31,936 nucleotides of DNA from positions 1 to 31,936 of the forward strand of contig JAEWZY010000040.1 of NCBI GenBank assembly GCA_023394955.1, read 5' to 3'. Both the position numbers and the translations under genes were made by a program. The DNA comes from Bacillota bacterium. GTDB lineage: Bacteria; Bacillota; UBA4882; UBA8346. The notes under the pieces are model-generated. The model was not told the DNA's origin. It searched no databases and was given only the letters and a program-made list of their open reading frames with translations. Positions 15,601 through 24,059 of the stretch are shown in pieces (the first letter of the stretch is position 1; each line of letters begins with the position of its first letter).

Positions 15601-15640
15601 TAAAAAAGCAACGAAGTTTAAAGAGTGAAGGTGAAGGGTG

Positions 15641-15669
15641 AAAAAGGACTGCTCGGCGCAGTCCTTTTT
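15641..15669. terminator. Bidirectional terminator between the TPR gene and secF
   Basis: AAAAAGGACTGC (15641-15652) pairs perfectly with GCAGTCCTTTTT (15658-15669), twelve pairs around TCGGC. The stem ends with T runs in both directions, so it can end transcription of the TPR gene and of secF, whose stop is seven bases away. Confidence 0.88.
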
Positions 15670-15675
15670 GAATGT

Positions 15676-16629
15676 TTAACGGGTGGCGTTAGCCGGTTTT
15701 TGGGTATATCTCTTCTTTTCCTGCCAGTCTTTAAACACCGCCCAGATGGGGCTAGCTACAAAGATGGAGGAATAAGTCCCGGCGATAAGGCCGACTAATA
15801 ATGCAAAACATAATTCCTTAATGTTCGGGACCATCACGAACAGAACGCAAATCGTTAAGATAGTAGTTAAGCCGGTATTCAAGGAACGGCGGAATGTCTC
15901 CAAAATACTGTCGTTGGCCAATTCCACGAAGGATGTGTCGCGATGCTTGTTCCGGATGTTCTCCCTAATACGGTCGAAAACAACAATAGTATCGTTAATT
16001 GAATATCCGATAATCGTAAGCAAAGCTGCGATCATCGAACTATTAACCTCTCTGCCTAAAAGCGCGAAAATCCCAACCACTATAATAGTATCGTGCAGTG
16101 AAGTAATGATTGCCGCGATTCCCGATACCAATTCAAATCTGAACCAGATATAGACCAGCATTAACAATGAAGCAATCAATACCGCATTAAGGGAGTTTCT
16201 TAACATTTCCTCTCCGATCAATGGGTGGACTTTGGTAATATCCAGCCCTTGATCAGCCTTGCCAAATTCCGCTTCTAACGCTTTAACTACGATATCTTGT
16301 TCCGCATCATTAAGAAAACTGGTATAAACGATCACTTGATATCTCATAGTGCCCGAACTATCAATATACTGATTGGGTTGGGGCGGATTGTACTTAAAGT
16401 CCGGCAAATCGATCTCTTCCAATATTTTGGCAACCTCGTCCGAACCGACGGCTCGATCGATCGGGAAGTAAATTTTGGTCCCCCCGGTAAAATCGATTCC
16501 CAGGTTAAGTGATGATCCGGGTTTAGAACCCCATCCGTTATAAGGATTAACGAAAATAAAAGTGATACTCAAGACCATAATAGCTATGAAAATGCCGATA
16601 TATATCCAACGATATTTCAGTAAATTCAT
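15676..16629 (-). CDS. secF: Protein translocase subunit SecF
   Basis: SecF works with SecD at the SecYEG channel, using the proton gradient to finish export of proteins. The 317-aa protein has an N-terminal membrane helix, an external P1-like loop, then five further helices. Signature segments are LGIDFTGGTKIYFP (about 43-56) and the conserved GYSINDTIVVFDRIRENIR near 205-225 in the membrane core. Its ATG overlaps the secD TGA (ATGA), with GGAGG upstream, a translational coupling arrangement. Separate secD and secF genes, not the fused form of Bacillus subtilis, are present. Confidence 0.98.
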   Translation of the reverse strand: MNLLKYRWIYIGIFIAIMVLSITFIFVNPYNGWGSKPGSSLNLGIDFTGGTKIYFPIDRAVGSDEVAKILEEIDLPDFKYNPPQPNQYIDSSGTMRYQVIVYTSFLNDAEQDIVVKALEAEFGKADQGLDITKVHPLIGEEMLRNSLNAVLIASLLMLVYIWFRFELVSGIAAIITSLHDTIIVVGIFALLGREVNSSMIAALLTIIGYSINDTIVVFDRIRENIRNKHRDTSFVELANDSILETFRRSLNTGLTTILTICVLFVMVPNIKELCFALLVGLIAGTYSSIFVASPIWAVFKDWQEKKRYTQKPANATR

Positions 16630-18149
16630 TGTTGAACAACCTCCTTGATCCCGAAATATTTGGCATAACGATCGGGGTCACGGTCAATCCGCCATTCAAT
16701 AAAGACCTTAGTAACGAAGATCGCCGTAAACATGCTTATCGCAACACCGATTGATAAAGTGACGGCAAATCCCTGAATCGCTCCGCTTCCCATGAAGAAG
16801 AGCACGCCGGCGGCGATCAAGGTAGTTAAGTTTGAATCAAGAATTGTAATATAAGCCCGGTTAAAACCGGCTTCAACGGCGGCCCTGACTCGCTTACCGT
16901 TACGCAACTCGTCTTTAATCCGCTCGAAGATAATAATGTTGGCGTCTACCGCCATTCCCAACGATAAAATCAAACCGGCGATTCCCGGTAAGGTTAGAAC
17001 ACCGCGGAATAAAGCCATCACACCCAAAGTCAAAATTCCATAAATAACCAAAGCAATATCAGCCATTACACCCGGGGCTCCGTAAAAGAATATCATGAAA
17101 GCCACGACCATAAGGATGGCAATCGCTCCGGCAATCAGACATTGTCTGACAACTTCTTTCCCGAGAGTCGGGGCAACCTGAGTGGATTGAACGACCCTGA
17201 GCGAGATTGGCAGCGCGCCCGATTTCATTAGCAAAGCATAATCCTGCACTTCTTTTTTGGAAGCATTGCCCAAAGTAATAATGCCGGAACCGCCGGGAAT
17301 CGGATCTTGAATAACCGGGTCCATTAACATAGTCTCATCCAAATAAACCGCCATTTTCTTACCGACGTTTTCAGTAGTAACCTTCTCCAACTGTCTAGAG
17401 CCGTTGCCTTTGAATTCAAAGGCAATTACCCAGCCCCGGTTAGACTCGTTAAAGTTGACCCTTACATCCCTTAAATCCGTTCCATCAAGGACAATCCGAT
17501 TGTTAATCCGGAAAGTCAATCTTCCAGTGGCTGTAATTAGGTCCTTGGCTTCCTCTAACGATTGAATGCCGGGTAATTGAACATTTAACCTACCCTTTCC
17601 GTCTAAACGGACATCAGCTTCAGCCATGCCTGCCGATGCTTCGTTAATCCGGCGGTCGATAATCTCCAATGAACGTTCCAGCGAATCTTGGGGGAAATCC
17701 CCGGCGTCTTGGGTTATTTTTAGTTTCATTACATTGTTTTCAGCCGTGGGTTCAAATACTAAATTCCTTTCTTCGCCAAAGGCTTCTAATTTGAATTTTT
17801 CTCTGAAAATCCCGGCGTTTACCGCCCTTTGTAAATCGGCGGCATTGGCAAAAGTAAATTGCAGTCCGTCGTAACGGTCCCCGTCAATTATCCCTAATGG
17901 AGCGACCTGGGGAACACTTATTTGGGCCTGTCTGATTTTAGCAATCAGCTCATCCCCGGCTTTGAACAGCACCGTTGTACCCAAACGATAGTCCGGAGTT
18001 AAAAGAAGTTCGATTCCACCCTTTAAATCCAATCCTAGCCGAATCGGATCGGTTTTGAAAATATTCTCCCCTAAAGGACCGATTAATAAGGCAAAAAGGA
18101 GCACAATCCCGAATATAACTGCGCTTTTCCAGCGTAAATCATGCCTCAA
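16626..18149 (-). CDS. secD: Protein translocase subunit SecD
   Basis: SecD forms the partner of SecF in post-translocation pulling. The 507 residues include an N-terminal helix, the LGLDLKGGIELLL signature at about 38-50, a large external P1 domain (about 60-310) and six-helix membrane core with AVDANIIIFERIKDELRNGK near 404-423. TTG18149 is taken as start: AAGGAGG lies eight bases upstream and no in-frame ATG fits the conserved N-terminus. It follows the 134-aa membrane protein gene by 24 bases, so the small genes upstream are almost certainly co-transcribed. Confidence 0.98.
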   Translation of the reverse strand: MRHDLRWKSAVIFGIVLLFALLIGPLGENIFKTDPIRLGLDLKGGIELLLTPDYRLGTTVLFKAGDELIAKIRQAQISVPQVAPLGIIDGDRYDGLQFTFANAADLQRAVNAGIFREKFKLEAFGEERNLVFEPTAENNVMKLKITQDAGDFPQDSLERSLEIIDRRINEASAGMAEADVRLDGKGRLNVQLPGIQSLEEAKDLITATGRLTFRINNRIVLDGTDLRDVRVNFNESNRGWVIAFEFKGNGSRQLEKVTTENVGKKMAVYLDETMLMDPVIQDPIPGGSGIITLGNASKKEVQDYALLMKSGALPISLRVVQSTQVAPTLGKEVVRQCLIAGAIAILMVVAFMIFFYGAPGVMADIALVIYGILTLGVMALFRGVLTLPGIAGLILSLGMAVDANIIIFERIKDELRNGKRVRAAVEAGFNRAYITILDSNLTTLIAAGVLFFMGSGAIQGFAVTLSIGVAISMFTAIFVTKVFIEWRIDRDPDRYAKYFGIKEVVQQ

Positions 18150-18173
18150 GTCTGTTTCCTCCTTTATTTAGTT

Positions 18174-18578
18174 TTAGATCGCTAACCGCCGAAGAACCGT
18201 TTGATGGTCGGGCTCGGCGCTGTTTCGGGAGCTTTGATAAAAAAACAGAAAAAATATAAGCACCATTATAGGACGGAAAAAGTTGGTCCGATATGAAACG
18301 TATTCCGATAAAGATTTCTCCCATACCGGCGGGACATTCCGAACTGCCAACTCATAATAATGGGTGGTCGGCAATAAACCGGCTTTTACAAAACATTTAA
18401 TAAAGCTGTTCTCGAACGGAGCCGCCCCATCTACATAATTTTCGGTCCAATTACGTTCGAACGCCGGCAGGCCCCTCTCAAAAATATTATTGCCAATCCC
18501 CATGTCCGGCAAGGCAAAACCGATTATTGCCAATAATATTAAGCTTACTAAACCAACCGGGGTTAATCTAAGTTTCAA
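18174..18578 (-). CDS. Uncharacterised two-helix membrane protein upstream of secD
   Basis: The 134-aa protein is not recognised. It has a membrane helix at each end: about 7-27 (VGLVSLILLAIIGFALPDMG) and about 100-115 (FFRPIMVLIFFLFFY). The 70 residues between are moderately charged and contain aromatic residues (ERNWTENYVDGAAPFE), so they would form an external loop if both ends are cytosolic, or a periplasmic domain. A TTG start behind AGGGAG is used. It lies 24 bases before secD in the same direction. A role linked to SecDF is suggested by position alone. Confidence 0.6.
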   Translation of the reverse strand: MKLRLTPVGLVSLILLAIIGFALPDMGIGNNIFERGLPAFERNWTENYVDGAAPFENSFIKCFVKAGLLPTTHYYELAVRNVPPVWEKSLSEYVSYRTNFFRPIMVLIFFLFFYQSSRNSAEPDHQTVLRRLAI

Positions 18579-18690
18579 ATGAAACTCTCTCCCTGTCCAA
18601 TCTGTCGTAATGAATTTTAACCGCGTGAGATTATTGCGATATATTTTTCTTAATCATTAGTCGAAATAATCACTCAACCCTGCTTTGTTT

Positions 18691-18864
18691 TTAGTTTTTC
18701 TTCGTTTTTTTAGGAGCTTTTCCAGTTTTAGATGATACTTTGGCCTCCTGGCTTTCCCGGGCTGCCTTAGCTTTAGCGTCAATCACTTTTTCAGCCTTAT
18801 AAGCGCCAAACCCAAATAACGCGATAACAACCACGACAATCGCAACTGTAATGATCTCAAACAT
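18691..18864 (-). CDS. Very small membrane protein with basic tail (57 aa)
   Basis: Not recognised as a family. It has a single N-terminal membrane helix (residues 3-20, IITVAIVVVVIALFGFG) followed by a lysine/alanine-rich cytosolic tail ending in PKKTKKN, resembling a TatA-like or SecE-like layout in outline only. Coding support is good: AGGAGGG six bases before ATG18864 and a clean stop at 18691. It is the second gene behind the consensus promoter at 19090-19118. Confidence 0.6.
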   Translation of the reverse strand: MFEIITVAIVVVVIALFGFGAYKAEKVIDAKAKAARESQEAKVSSKTGKAPKKTKKN

Positions 18865-18897
18865 CTACAACCCTCCTGATAACATTTGATTACGAAT

Positions 18898-19074
18898 TCA
18901 ACTTTCACTGTCCAACTCTTCCGGTAAAGTCAAATCAACCAAAACCATAATAATGATTATAATTCCAAAGATATGAATCGGCCATAAACTTAAAGCGAGT
19001 CGAAATAGATGCGTGAAAGTCGGATTACGGAAAAAATCCGCCTTATCCAATCCTTTATGAGGGCGGAATCCCAT
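18898..19074 (-). CDS. Very small membrane protein (58 aa), first gene of the secDF transcript
   Basis: Not recognised. It has a polar, basic N-terminal part (1-25) and one membrane helix at about 32-47 (PIHIFGIIIIIMVLVD) with an acidic C-terminal end (LPEELDSES). ATG19074 lies only about nine bases from the predicted transcription start and has no Shine-Dalgarno site, so translation would have to be leaderless-like. Coding support is therefore weaker than for its neighbour; the reading frame and hydrophobic pattern are the main evidence. Confidence 0.42.
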   Translation of the reverse strand: MGFRPHKGLDKADFFRNPTFTHLFRLALSLWPIHIFGIIIIIMVLVDLTLPEELDSES

Positions 19075-19089
19075 TAAAATAACTACTCT

Positions 19090-19118
19090 ATTATATCTAT
19101 TTCACATGCTATTGTCAA
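19090..19118 (-). promoter_or_regulatory. Perfect-consensus sigma-A promoter driving the secDF unit
   Basis: On the minus strand, TTGACA (19118-19113) and TATAAT (19095-19090) are separated by 17 bases, a 12 of 12 match to consensus at ideal spacing. Transcription should start near 19083, nine bases before the first ATG at 19074. It lies just downstream of the yajC terminator, so secDF is insulated from the queA-tgt-yajC transcript. Confidence 0.8.
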
Positions 19119-19177
19119 TTATAGTAAACCGTATACCAGTAGTAGGTTAAACCTCCAATGGTATAATTAACTATTAC

Positions 19178-19205
19178 AAAAAAAAGAGAGCCTGGACTCT
19201 CTTTT
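19178..19205 (-). terminator. Intrinsic terminator after yajC
   Basis: Minus-strand AAAAGAGAG pairs with CTCTCTTTT around a six-base loop (plus-strand 19182-19190 and 19197-19205) and runs into further T residues. It begins at the yajC stop codon and closes the long yqfC-to-yajC series. Confidence 0.85.
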
Positions 19206-19510
19206 CAGCTCTTTACTCTAGCGATGGCGCTCCGAGTGAATTTAATCTCTACTTTATCGGCGACTCTTAATTTAATATCTTCATCGTCAAACTCGATGAT
19301 TTCACCGTTAATTCCACCGATGGTCACCACTTTATCGCCTTTTTTTAAATTACTAAGCATAACATTACGTTGTTTCTGTTGTTTCCGTTGAGGCATGATC
19401 ATTACAAACCAAAAAATCGCGAAGATCACGCCCATCATCACTAAAGAACCCCAGGCGCTACCTTGGGCTTGAGCAGCAGCTTCATTGGCTGACAGCATCC
19501 AAAAGTTCAT
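19205..19510 (-). CDS. yajC: Preprotein translocase subunit YajC
   Basis: YajC is a small accessory subunit that binds SecDF in the SecYEG holo-complex. The 101-aa protein has one membrane helix (about 20-38, LVMMGVIFAIFWFVMIMPQRK) and the conserved cytosolic domain (QQKQRNVMLSNLKKGDKVVT, GGINGEI). ATG19510 is used: it gives the standard N-terminus, with GGGGGTGGG upstream, while a start at 19537 would add nine odd residues. It sits 27 bases after tgt, in the widespread queA-tgt-yajC-secDF order, though a terminator separates it from secDF here. Confidence 0.96.
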   Translation of the reverse strand: MNFWMLSANEAAAQAQGSAWGSLVMMGVIFAIFWFVMIMPQRKQQKQRNVMLSNLKKGDKVVTIGGINGEIIEFDDEDIKLRVADKVEIKFTRSAIARVKS

Positions 19511-19537
19511 TGTCCCACCCCCTTTTTCGTTTATCAC

Positions 19538-20671
19538 TTATTCGACATTAATCATTATTTCCCTTTCTCCGTATAAACGAAAGAATTCCCGTTTTCTTTC
19601 TTGATAATCTCCGTTTCTAATTCCCGCTTTAATCTCCTCCATCACCTGGTATAAAAAGAACAAGTTATGATAAGTCACCAAATGAGGACCTAAAATTTCA
19701 CCGGCTTTAAAAAGGTGCCGGAGGTAAGCCCGGGTATAAGAGGTACATGTTTTGCAAGCGCAGTTAGGGTCGAGTGGAGTGAAGTCCCGGGCGTATTTGG
19801 CATCCCGGATGATGACTCGCCCGGTTGAGGTTAACGCTGTTCCGTTACGGGCAATCCGCGTCGGAAAAACACAGTCGAACATATCGATCCCTCGCTCCAC
19901 TCCTTCCCAGAGAGCATCAGGGGACCCCACACCCATCAAGTACCTTGGCTTATTTTCAGGCAAGTCCGGAACTGTATAATCGAGGGCTTCGTACATTAAC
20001 GGTTTAGGCTCGCCCACACTTAACCCGCCGATAGCATAGCCGGGAAATCCCAAATCACTTAAAACCCGAGCGCTCTCTTGCCGTAAATCCCGATAAGTAA
20101 CCCCTTGGACAATACCGAATAAAACCTGATCAGTCCGGGTGTGGGCTTTCAAACAACGTTCCGCCCAACGGTTAGTCCTTTCCATTGCCTCCTTAGCAGT
20201 CTGGTAATGGGAAGGGTAAGGCAAGCAGACATCAAATACCATGGCTATGTCCGCTCCTAGTCCCATTTCGATCTCCATCACTTTCTCCGGGGTAAATAAA
20301 TGCTGGGATCCGTCTAAATGGGAGCGAAACTTGACCCCTTCCTCAGTTACTTTATTAAGTTTGGAGAGGCTGAACACTTGAAAACCGCCGCTGTCGGTGA
20401 GCATTGACTCGGACCAATTGCAAAAAGAGTGCAATCCTCCGGCTGTTGTAATAATTTCAACCCCGGGCCTTAAATAAAGATGGTAGGTGTTTCCCAAAAT
20501 TAATTTAAAACCGATCCGGTGTAGATCCTCGACAGTCATCGCTTTGACTGTCCCTTGGGTGCCGACCGGCATAAAAACGGGGGTCTCGATCTGACTGTGA
20601 AAAGTCGTCAACCGCCCCAACCGTCCCCGATTTTCACTGGATTGTTTGATTACTTCAAAACTGAAAGCCAT
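19538..20671 (-). CDS. tgt: tRNA-guanine transglycosylase
   Basis: Tgt exchanges guanine-34 for the queuosine precursor preQ1 in tRNAs with GUN anticodons. The 377 residues carry MPVGTQGTVKAM (about 34-45), LTDSGGFQVFSL (about 90-101), the nucleophile Asp region FDCVFPTRIARNGTALTSTGR near 264-284, and the zinc site CACKTC followed by a histidine in RHLF. Length is normal. No clear Shine-Dalgarno precedes ATG20671 (ACTTTCGAAAAATG), and one arm of an inverted repeat ends nine bases upstream, so insertion of that element may have removed the original ribosome site. Confidence 0.97.
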   Translation of the reverse strand: MAFSFEVIKQSSENRGRLGRLTTFHSQIETPVFMPVGTQGTVKAMTVEDLHRIGFKLILGNTYHLYLRPGVEIITTAGGLHSFCNWSESMLTDSGGFQVFSLSKLNKVTEEGVKFRSHLDGSQHLFTPEKVMEIEMGLGADIAMVFDVCLPYPSHYQTAKEAMERTNRWAERCLKAHTRTDQVLFGIVQGVTYRDLRQESARVLSDLGFPGYAIGGLSVGEPKPLMYEALDYTVPDLPENKPRYLMGVGSPDALWEGVERGIDMFDCVFPTRIARNGTALTSTGRVIIRDAKYARDFTPLDPNCACKTCTSYTRAYLRHLFKAGEILGPHLVTYHNLFFLYQVMEEIKAGIRNGDYQERKREFFRLYGEREIMINVE

Positions 20672-20680
20672 TTTTCGAAA

Positions 20681-20823
20681 GTCAGGAGACAGGAGGAGCC
20701 AGCATTGTTAAGTGATGGCCTTGTGGTCAACATTAGTGACTAGCCAAATATATGGCCGATATAAACCCGGATGAATTTAGGCGCCAAAGCATTACTAACA
20801 CTCACTGACTCCTGTCTCCTGAC
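20681..20823. repeat. Inverted-repeat element between queA and tgt
   Basis: GTCAGGAGACAGGAG at 20681-20695 is the exact reverse complement of CTCCTGTCTCCTGAC at 20809-20823. The 113 bases between hold no gene; inner sequences such as GTTAAGTGATGG and ATTACTAACACTCACTG continue the symmetry imperfectly. The arrangement, 143 bases in all, resembles a miniature inverted-repeat element or a large hairpin. No target-site duplication is obvious. It fills almost the whole 164-base queA-tgt gap. Confidence 0.55.
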
Positions 20824-20835
20824 TACTATCTCCTC

Positions 20836-21858
20836 TCATAGAATAATCATCGCATCTCCGAAACTAAAAAAACGGTAGTTATTTTTCACTGCGCGGGCAT
20901 AGCTTTCCAAGATAAATTCCCGGCCGGCAAAAGCCGACACCAGCATCAAAAGGGTGGAACGGGGCAAATGGAAATTGGTGATTAAAGCATCAATCACTTT
21001 AAATTGATAACCGGGATAGATGAAAATCGCAGTCTCCCCGGAACCGGCCTTCAGTCGGCCTTCGGTGTCAGCCTGGGACTCCAATACCCGGACTACGGTG
21101 GTCCCAACTGCGATTACCCTATTACCTGCTTTTTTTGTCGCTTCGATCTGCCCTATCAGCGAATGGGAAAGAGTAAAATACTCGGAGTGCATTAAATGGT
21201 CCTCAATCCGTTCCGTCTGGACCGGCCGGAAGGTGCCCAAACCAACGTGTAAAGTGAGAAACCCGGTTTTAATCCCCCGTTCGTTTAGCTTTCTAATTAA
21301 GTTACCGGTAAAATGAAGCCCGGCTGTTGGAGCGGCAACCGAACCTTCAGCCTTGGCATAAATAGTCTGATAGCGTCCTGGTTCAGCTAAAGCTTCCGTA
21401 ATATAGGGCGGTAACGGTGTTTCTCCCACCCGGCTTAGCCATTCCTTAAAATCAAATCTCCCTGAAAATTCGATGACCCTTCCCCCGGCCGGAGTGGTCT
21501 CTAAGACCTCTCCACTTACCCCTTCTTCGAAAAGCAGCCTTGCTCCTGGTTTAACCCGCTTCCCGGGGCGGACCAGACATTCCCAAGTTAATCCGGAAAT
21601 TTGTTTTAACAAAAAAACTTCGATCCGGGCCGAACCGTCTTCTTTTTTAGCAAATAAACGGGCCGGTATCACTTTGGTATCGTTAAAAACCAATAGATCT
21701 CCAGGAAATAACAGGGAAGGAAGTTCAAAAAAGCTAAGATCGGAGATGGTTTTTTCAGCCCGATTCAAAGCCAGCAATCGGGAATGATCCCTGGGCTCTA
21801 CCGGATGCTGCGCGATTAATTCGGGTGGTAATCGGTAATCAAAATCATTGACTAACAT
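20836..21858 (-). CDS. queA: S-adenosylmethionine:tRNA ribosyltransferase-isomerase
   Basis: QueA transfers and isomerises the ribosyl group of S-adenosylmethionine onto preQ1 in tRNA to give epoxyqueuosine, the step after Tgt. The 340-aa protein starts with the family sequence FDYRLPPELIAQHPVEPRD and contains LLVFNDTKVIPARLF, GSVAAPTAGLHFT and THVGLGTF-like (LTLHVGLGTFRPV) motifs, ending near NYRFFSFGDAM. ATG21858 aligns with homologues and follows AGGTGA; a GTG five codons upstream is possible. Its start overlaps the spoIID stop by 14 bases. It precedes tgt, separated by an inverted-repeat element. Confidence 0.97.
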   Translation of the reverse strand: MLVNDFDYRLPPELIAQHPVEPRDHSRLLALNRAEKTISDLSFFELPSLLFPGDLLVFNDTKVIPARLFAKKEDGSARIEVFLLKQISGLTWECLVRPGKRVKPGARLLFEEGVSGEVLETTPAGGRVIEFSGRFDFKEWLSRVGETPLPPYITEALAEPGRYQTIYAKAEGSVAAPTAGLHFTGNLIRKLNERGIKTGFLTLHVGLGTFRPVQTERIEDHLMHSEYFTLSHSLIGQIEATKKAGNRVIAVGTTVVRVLESQADTEGRLKAGSGETAIFIYPGYQFKVIDALITNFHLPRSTLLMLVSAFAGREFILESYARAVKNNYRFFSFGDAMIIL

Positions 21859-23179
21859 TAGGAACTGTTTCACCTACAATTTCCCGGCTCACTGCCATTT
21901 TAGTCACCGCAGCGCCCGGATAAAAGTGTTCTAAGATCTGCTTTTCATTATAACCGGCCTCAGCCATTCCTTTAGCGCCCCATTGGCTTAATCCGACCCC
22001 ATGGCCCCGACCCGCTCCGCGAATATCCAACCGGATCGGTGCTTTTTCCCGCAATTGAGGCCAGGGGTCCGGCGCCTCTCTACCTGGTTCTATTATTTCA
22101 AAGTTTTCCGCGAAAACTTCCGGCTCGAAAAGAGCGCCTTCGATCTGGTCCTGCCCGCGCCGCCACCATAAAGTCACTAATGGTTCCGGCCCGTAGACTA
22201 TCCCGATCTTCATGTTAGAACTAGGGATCCCGATCGCGTGCCGGAACTGCTCCCCGGTAACAACCCTTTCCCCATTGGAACCTTTTAAAGTTAGCTTGAT
22301 TATCCGCCCGTCGCCGCCAAAATCGGCCGGTAAAAGCTGCCTTAGTTCTCCGATTTCCGGATATGCTTTGTTGATATAACCCCCTAGTTCTTCCCAGCTA
22401 AAGCTCTGGGTCCATTGATTGTATGGAGAGTCACTATCCCAACCTGGGGCCGGGATTAAATAAGGGACCGGCTGGCTCCAAATCTCGGAAGCGTCTTTAG
22501 TATAACCTCCCGATGAATCATGATAAACCGCTGCGATTAATTTATTCTCATGAGTAACAACCATCCCTTGGGTTTCTGAAATCGCCCGGTCGGTATTGGG
22601 ATGCTCGCCGGATAAACCTTGATATACTTGACAATGGGTAGTGGCGCAAAGCTGAAACCCCTCCACACGGTGCCGCCCAAGATTGGCCAGAGTGTATGTC
22701 CGGGCCGCAATCGCTTGTGCTTTCAAAGCGGCCATCGGCCATCCGGCGGGAACCTCTTTCGGCACTACGCCTCGTAAATAATCCTCCAATGGAAGGCGGT
22801 TAATCAAATTCAACTTTCCGTTTCGGCTGAAGATTAATAACGCGCCGCGGTAAGCTCTCTCCTCCCATGTGAGTGAATAATTAGCCGAAAGAACCAGCAA
22901 CGGCCCACTGCTGACCGGAAGATCATTGATATAGATTTTTTCTCCTCCAGTAGTGACCAACGCCTGATCTCCGACCCACGGTAGAACTTCTTGGTTTGGG
23001 TTACCCAAGTCTAGGAGGATAGTATCTCCGGCCCCATCCAATCTTATCTCTTCAATATTAAAAGCCAGTCCCACCTCGACCAGCTCTCCTTCGGCCATAG
23101 AGGCGAGGCCGGTAGAGCAGATTAAGAACCATACAATTATCAGTCCCCCGAAAAAAACGGGGTTTTTAGTTATTTTCAT
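21845..23179 (-). CDS. spoIID: SpoIID/LytB-domain protein, probable sporulation lytic transglycosylase
   Basis: SpoIID degrades peptidoglycan at the engulfing septum during sporulation; related LytB-domain proteins act in wall remodelling. The 444-aa protein has a signal peptide (about 1-30), then the SpoIID domain with RGVVPKEVPAGWPMAALKAQ (the glutamate at 142 matching the catalytic one), AVYHDSSGGYT, and GRGHGVGLSQWGAKGMA near the C-terminus. ATG23179 overlaps the era stop by 14 bases. It occupies the place where recO follows era in Bacillus. Whether it is the sporulation enzyme or a vegetative paralogue cannot be settled here, as no spoIIM/spoIIP is nearby. Confidence 0.88.
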   Translation of the reverse strand: MKITKNPVFFGGLIIVWFLICSTGLASMAEGELVEVGLAFNIEEIRLDGAGDTILLDLGNPNQEVLPWVGDQALVTTGGEKIYINDLPVSSGPLLVLSANYSLTWEERAYRGALLIFSRNGKLNLINRLPLEDYLRGVVPKEVPAGWPMAALKAQAIAARTYTLANLGRHRVEGFQLCATTHCQVYQGLSGEHPNTDRAISETQGMVVTHENKLIAAVYHDSSGGYTKDASEIWSQPVPYLIPAPGWDSDSPYNQWTQSFSWEELGGYINKAYPEIGELRQLLPADFGGDGRIIKLTLKGSNGERVVTGEQFRHAIGIPSSNMKIGIVYGPEPLVTLWWRRGQDQIEGALFEPEVFAENFEIIEPGREAPDPWPQLREKAPIRLDIRGAGRGHGVGLSQWGAKGMAEAGYNEKQILEHFYPGAAVTKMAVSREIVGETVPNVSQ

Positions 23180-24059
23180 CTCCACCGTAGCCGAACTCCT
23201 GGAGTATTTTATCGCTATTGCGCCAGTTTTTCCTGACTTTAACCCAGAGATTGAGATATACCGGAGCATCAAGCAAGTTTTCGATCTCAACCCGGGCGGC
23301 GGCGCCTACCGCTTTCAAACGGCCGCCCTTAGCCCCGATGATAATGCCCTTTTGGGAATCGCGTTCTACGTAAATTATAGCTTCGATATAAACCTGGCCG
23401 TTCTGCCGGGTTTTAAAATCCTCGATCCGGATCGCAACCGAATGGGGGATCTCTTCTTCAGTTTGATTTAATACTTGTTCCCTGATATATTCGGCGATGA
23501 TAAACTGCTCCGGATGATCGGTAATCATCTCCGGCGGGTAGTAGGCCGGACCCGGCGGTAATTGGGCAACCACCCCATCGATCAATTCGGGGATACCGGC
23601 TCCCGACTGTGCGGAAACCCGAAAGGTTTTTAGGGCGGGAAGATCCTCCTCATCAAAGCGAAGCTCCTGATCGGAAGTGATTAAATCAATTTTATTCCAA
23701 ACCACAAAAATTGGTTGCTCAGTTGCGCTTAGTATTTGGGCTACTTTGTGGTCCGCCGGTTTGAAACCGGCCTCAGCGTCCAGCACCCACAATACCAAAT
23801 CCACATTGGAGAGGGCCTTTTGAGCGGCTTTTACCATTTGTTCGCCCAAATGGTGTAATGGTTTGTGCAATCCGGGAGTATCAACCCAAATAATTTGGTA
23901 GTTGGGGCCGGATAAGATCCCCCTTAGTTGTTCCCGGGTTGTCTGGGGTTTATCGGAAGTAATGGTGATTTTTTGGCCGATAATCCTATTTAATATAGTT
24001 GATTTTCCCACGTTAGGCCGGCCAATTAGGGCTACAAAACCCGAACGATAGTTATTCAT
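23166..24059 (-). CDS. era: Ribosome-assembly GTPase Era
   Basis: Era binds the 3' end of 16S rRNA and controls 30S maturation. The 297-aa protein has a G domain (GRPNVGKS at 13-20, DTPG, NKID, SAQSG) and a C-terminal KH domain (GIIIGAKGGRLKAVG). ATG24059 overlaps the preceding gene's TGA as ATGA, with GGAGA upstream; eight-codon longer starts exist. It is flanked by the acetyltransferase gene and spoIID. Confidence 0.97.
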   Translation of the reverse strand: MNNYRSGFVALIGRPNVGKSTILNRIIGQKITITSDKPQTTREQLRGILSGPNYQIIWVDTPGLHKPLHHLGEQMVKAAQKALSNVDLVLWVLDAEAGFKPADHKVAQILSATEQPIFVVWNKIDLITSDQELRFDEEDLPALKTFRVSAQSGAGIPELIDGVVAQLPPGPAYYPPEMITDHPEQFIIAEYIREQVLNQTEEEIPHSVAIRIEDFKTRQNGQVYIEAIIYVERDSQKGIIIGAKGGRLKAVGAAARVEIENLLDAPVYLNLWVKVRKNWRNSDKILQEFGYGGDENN

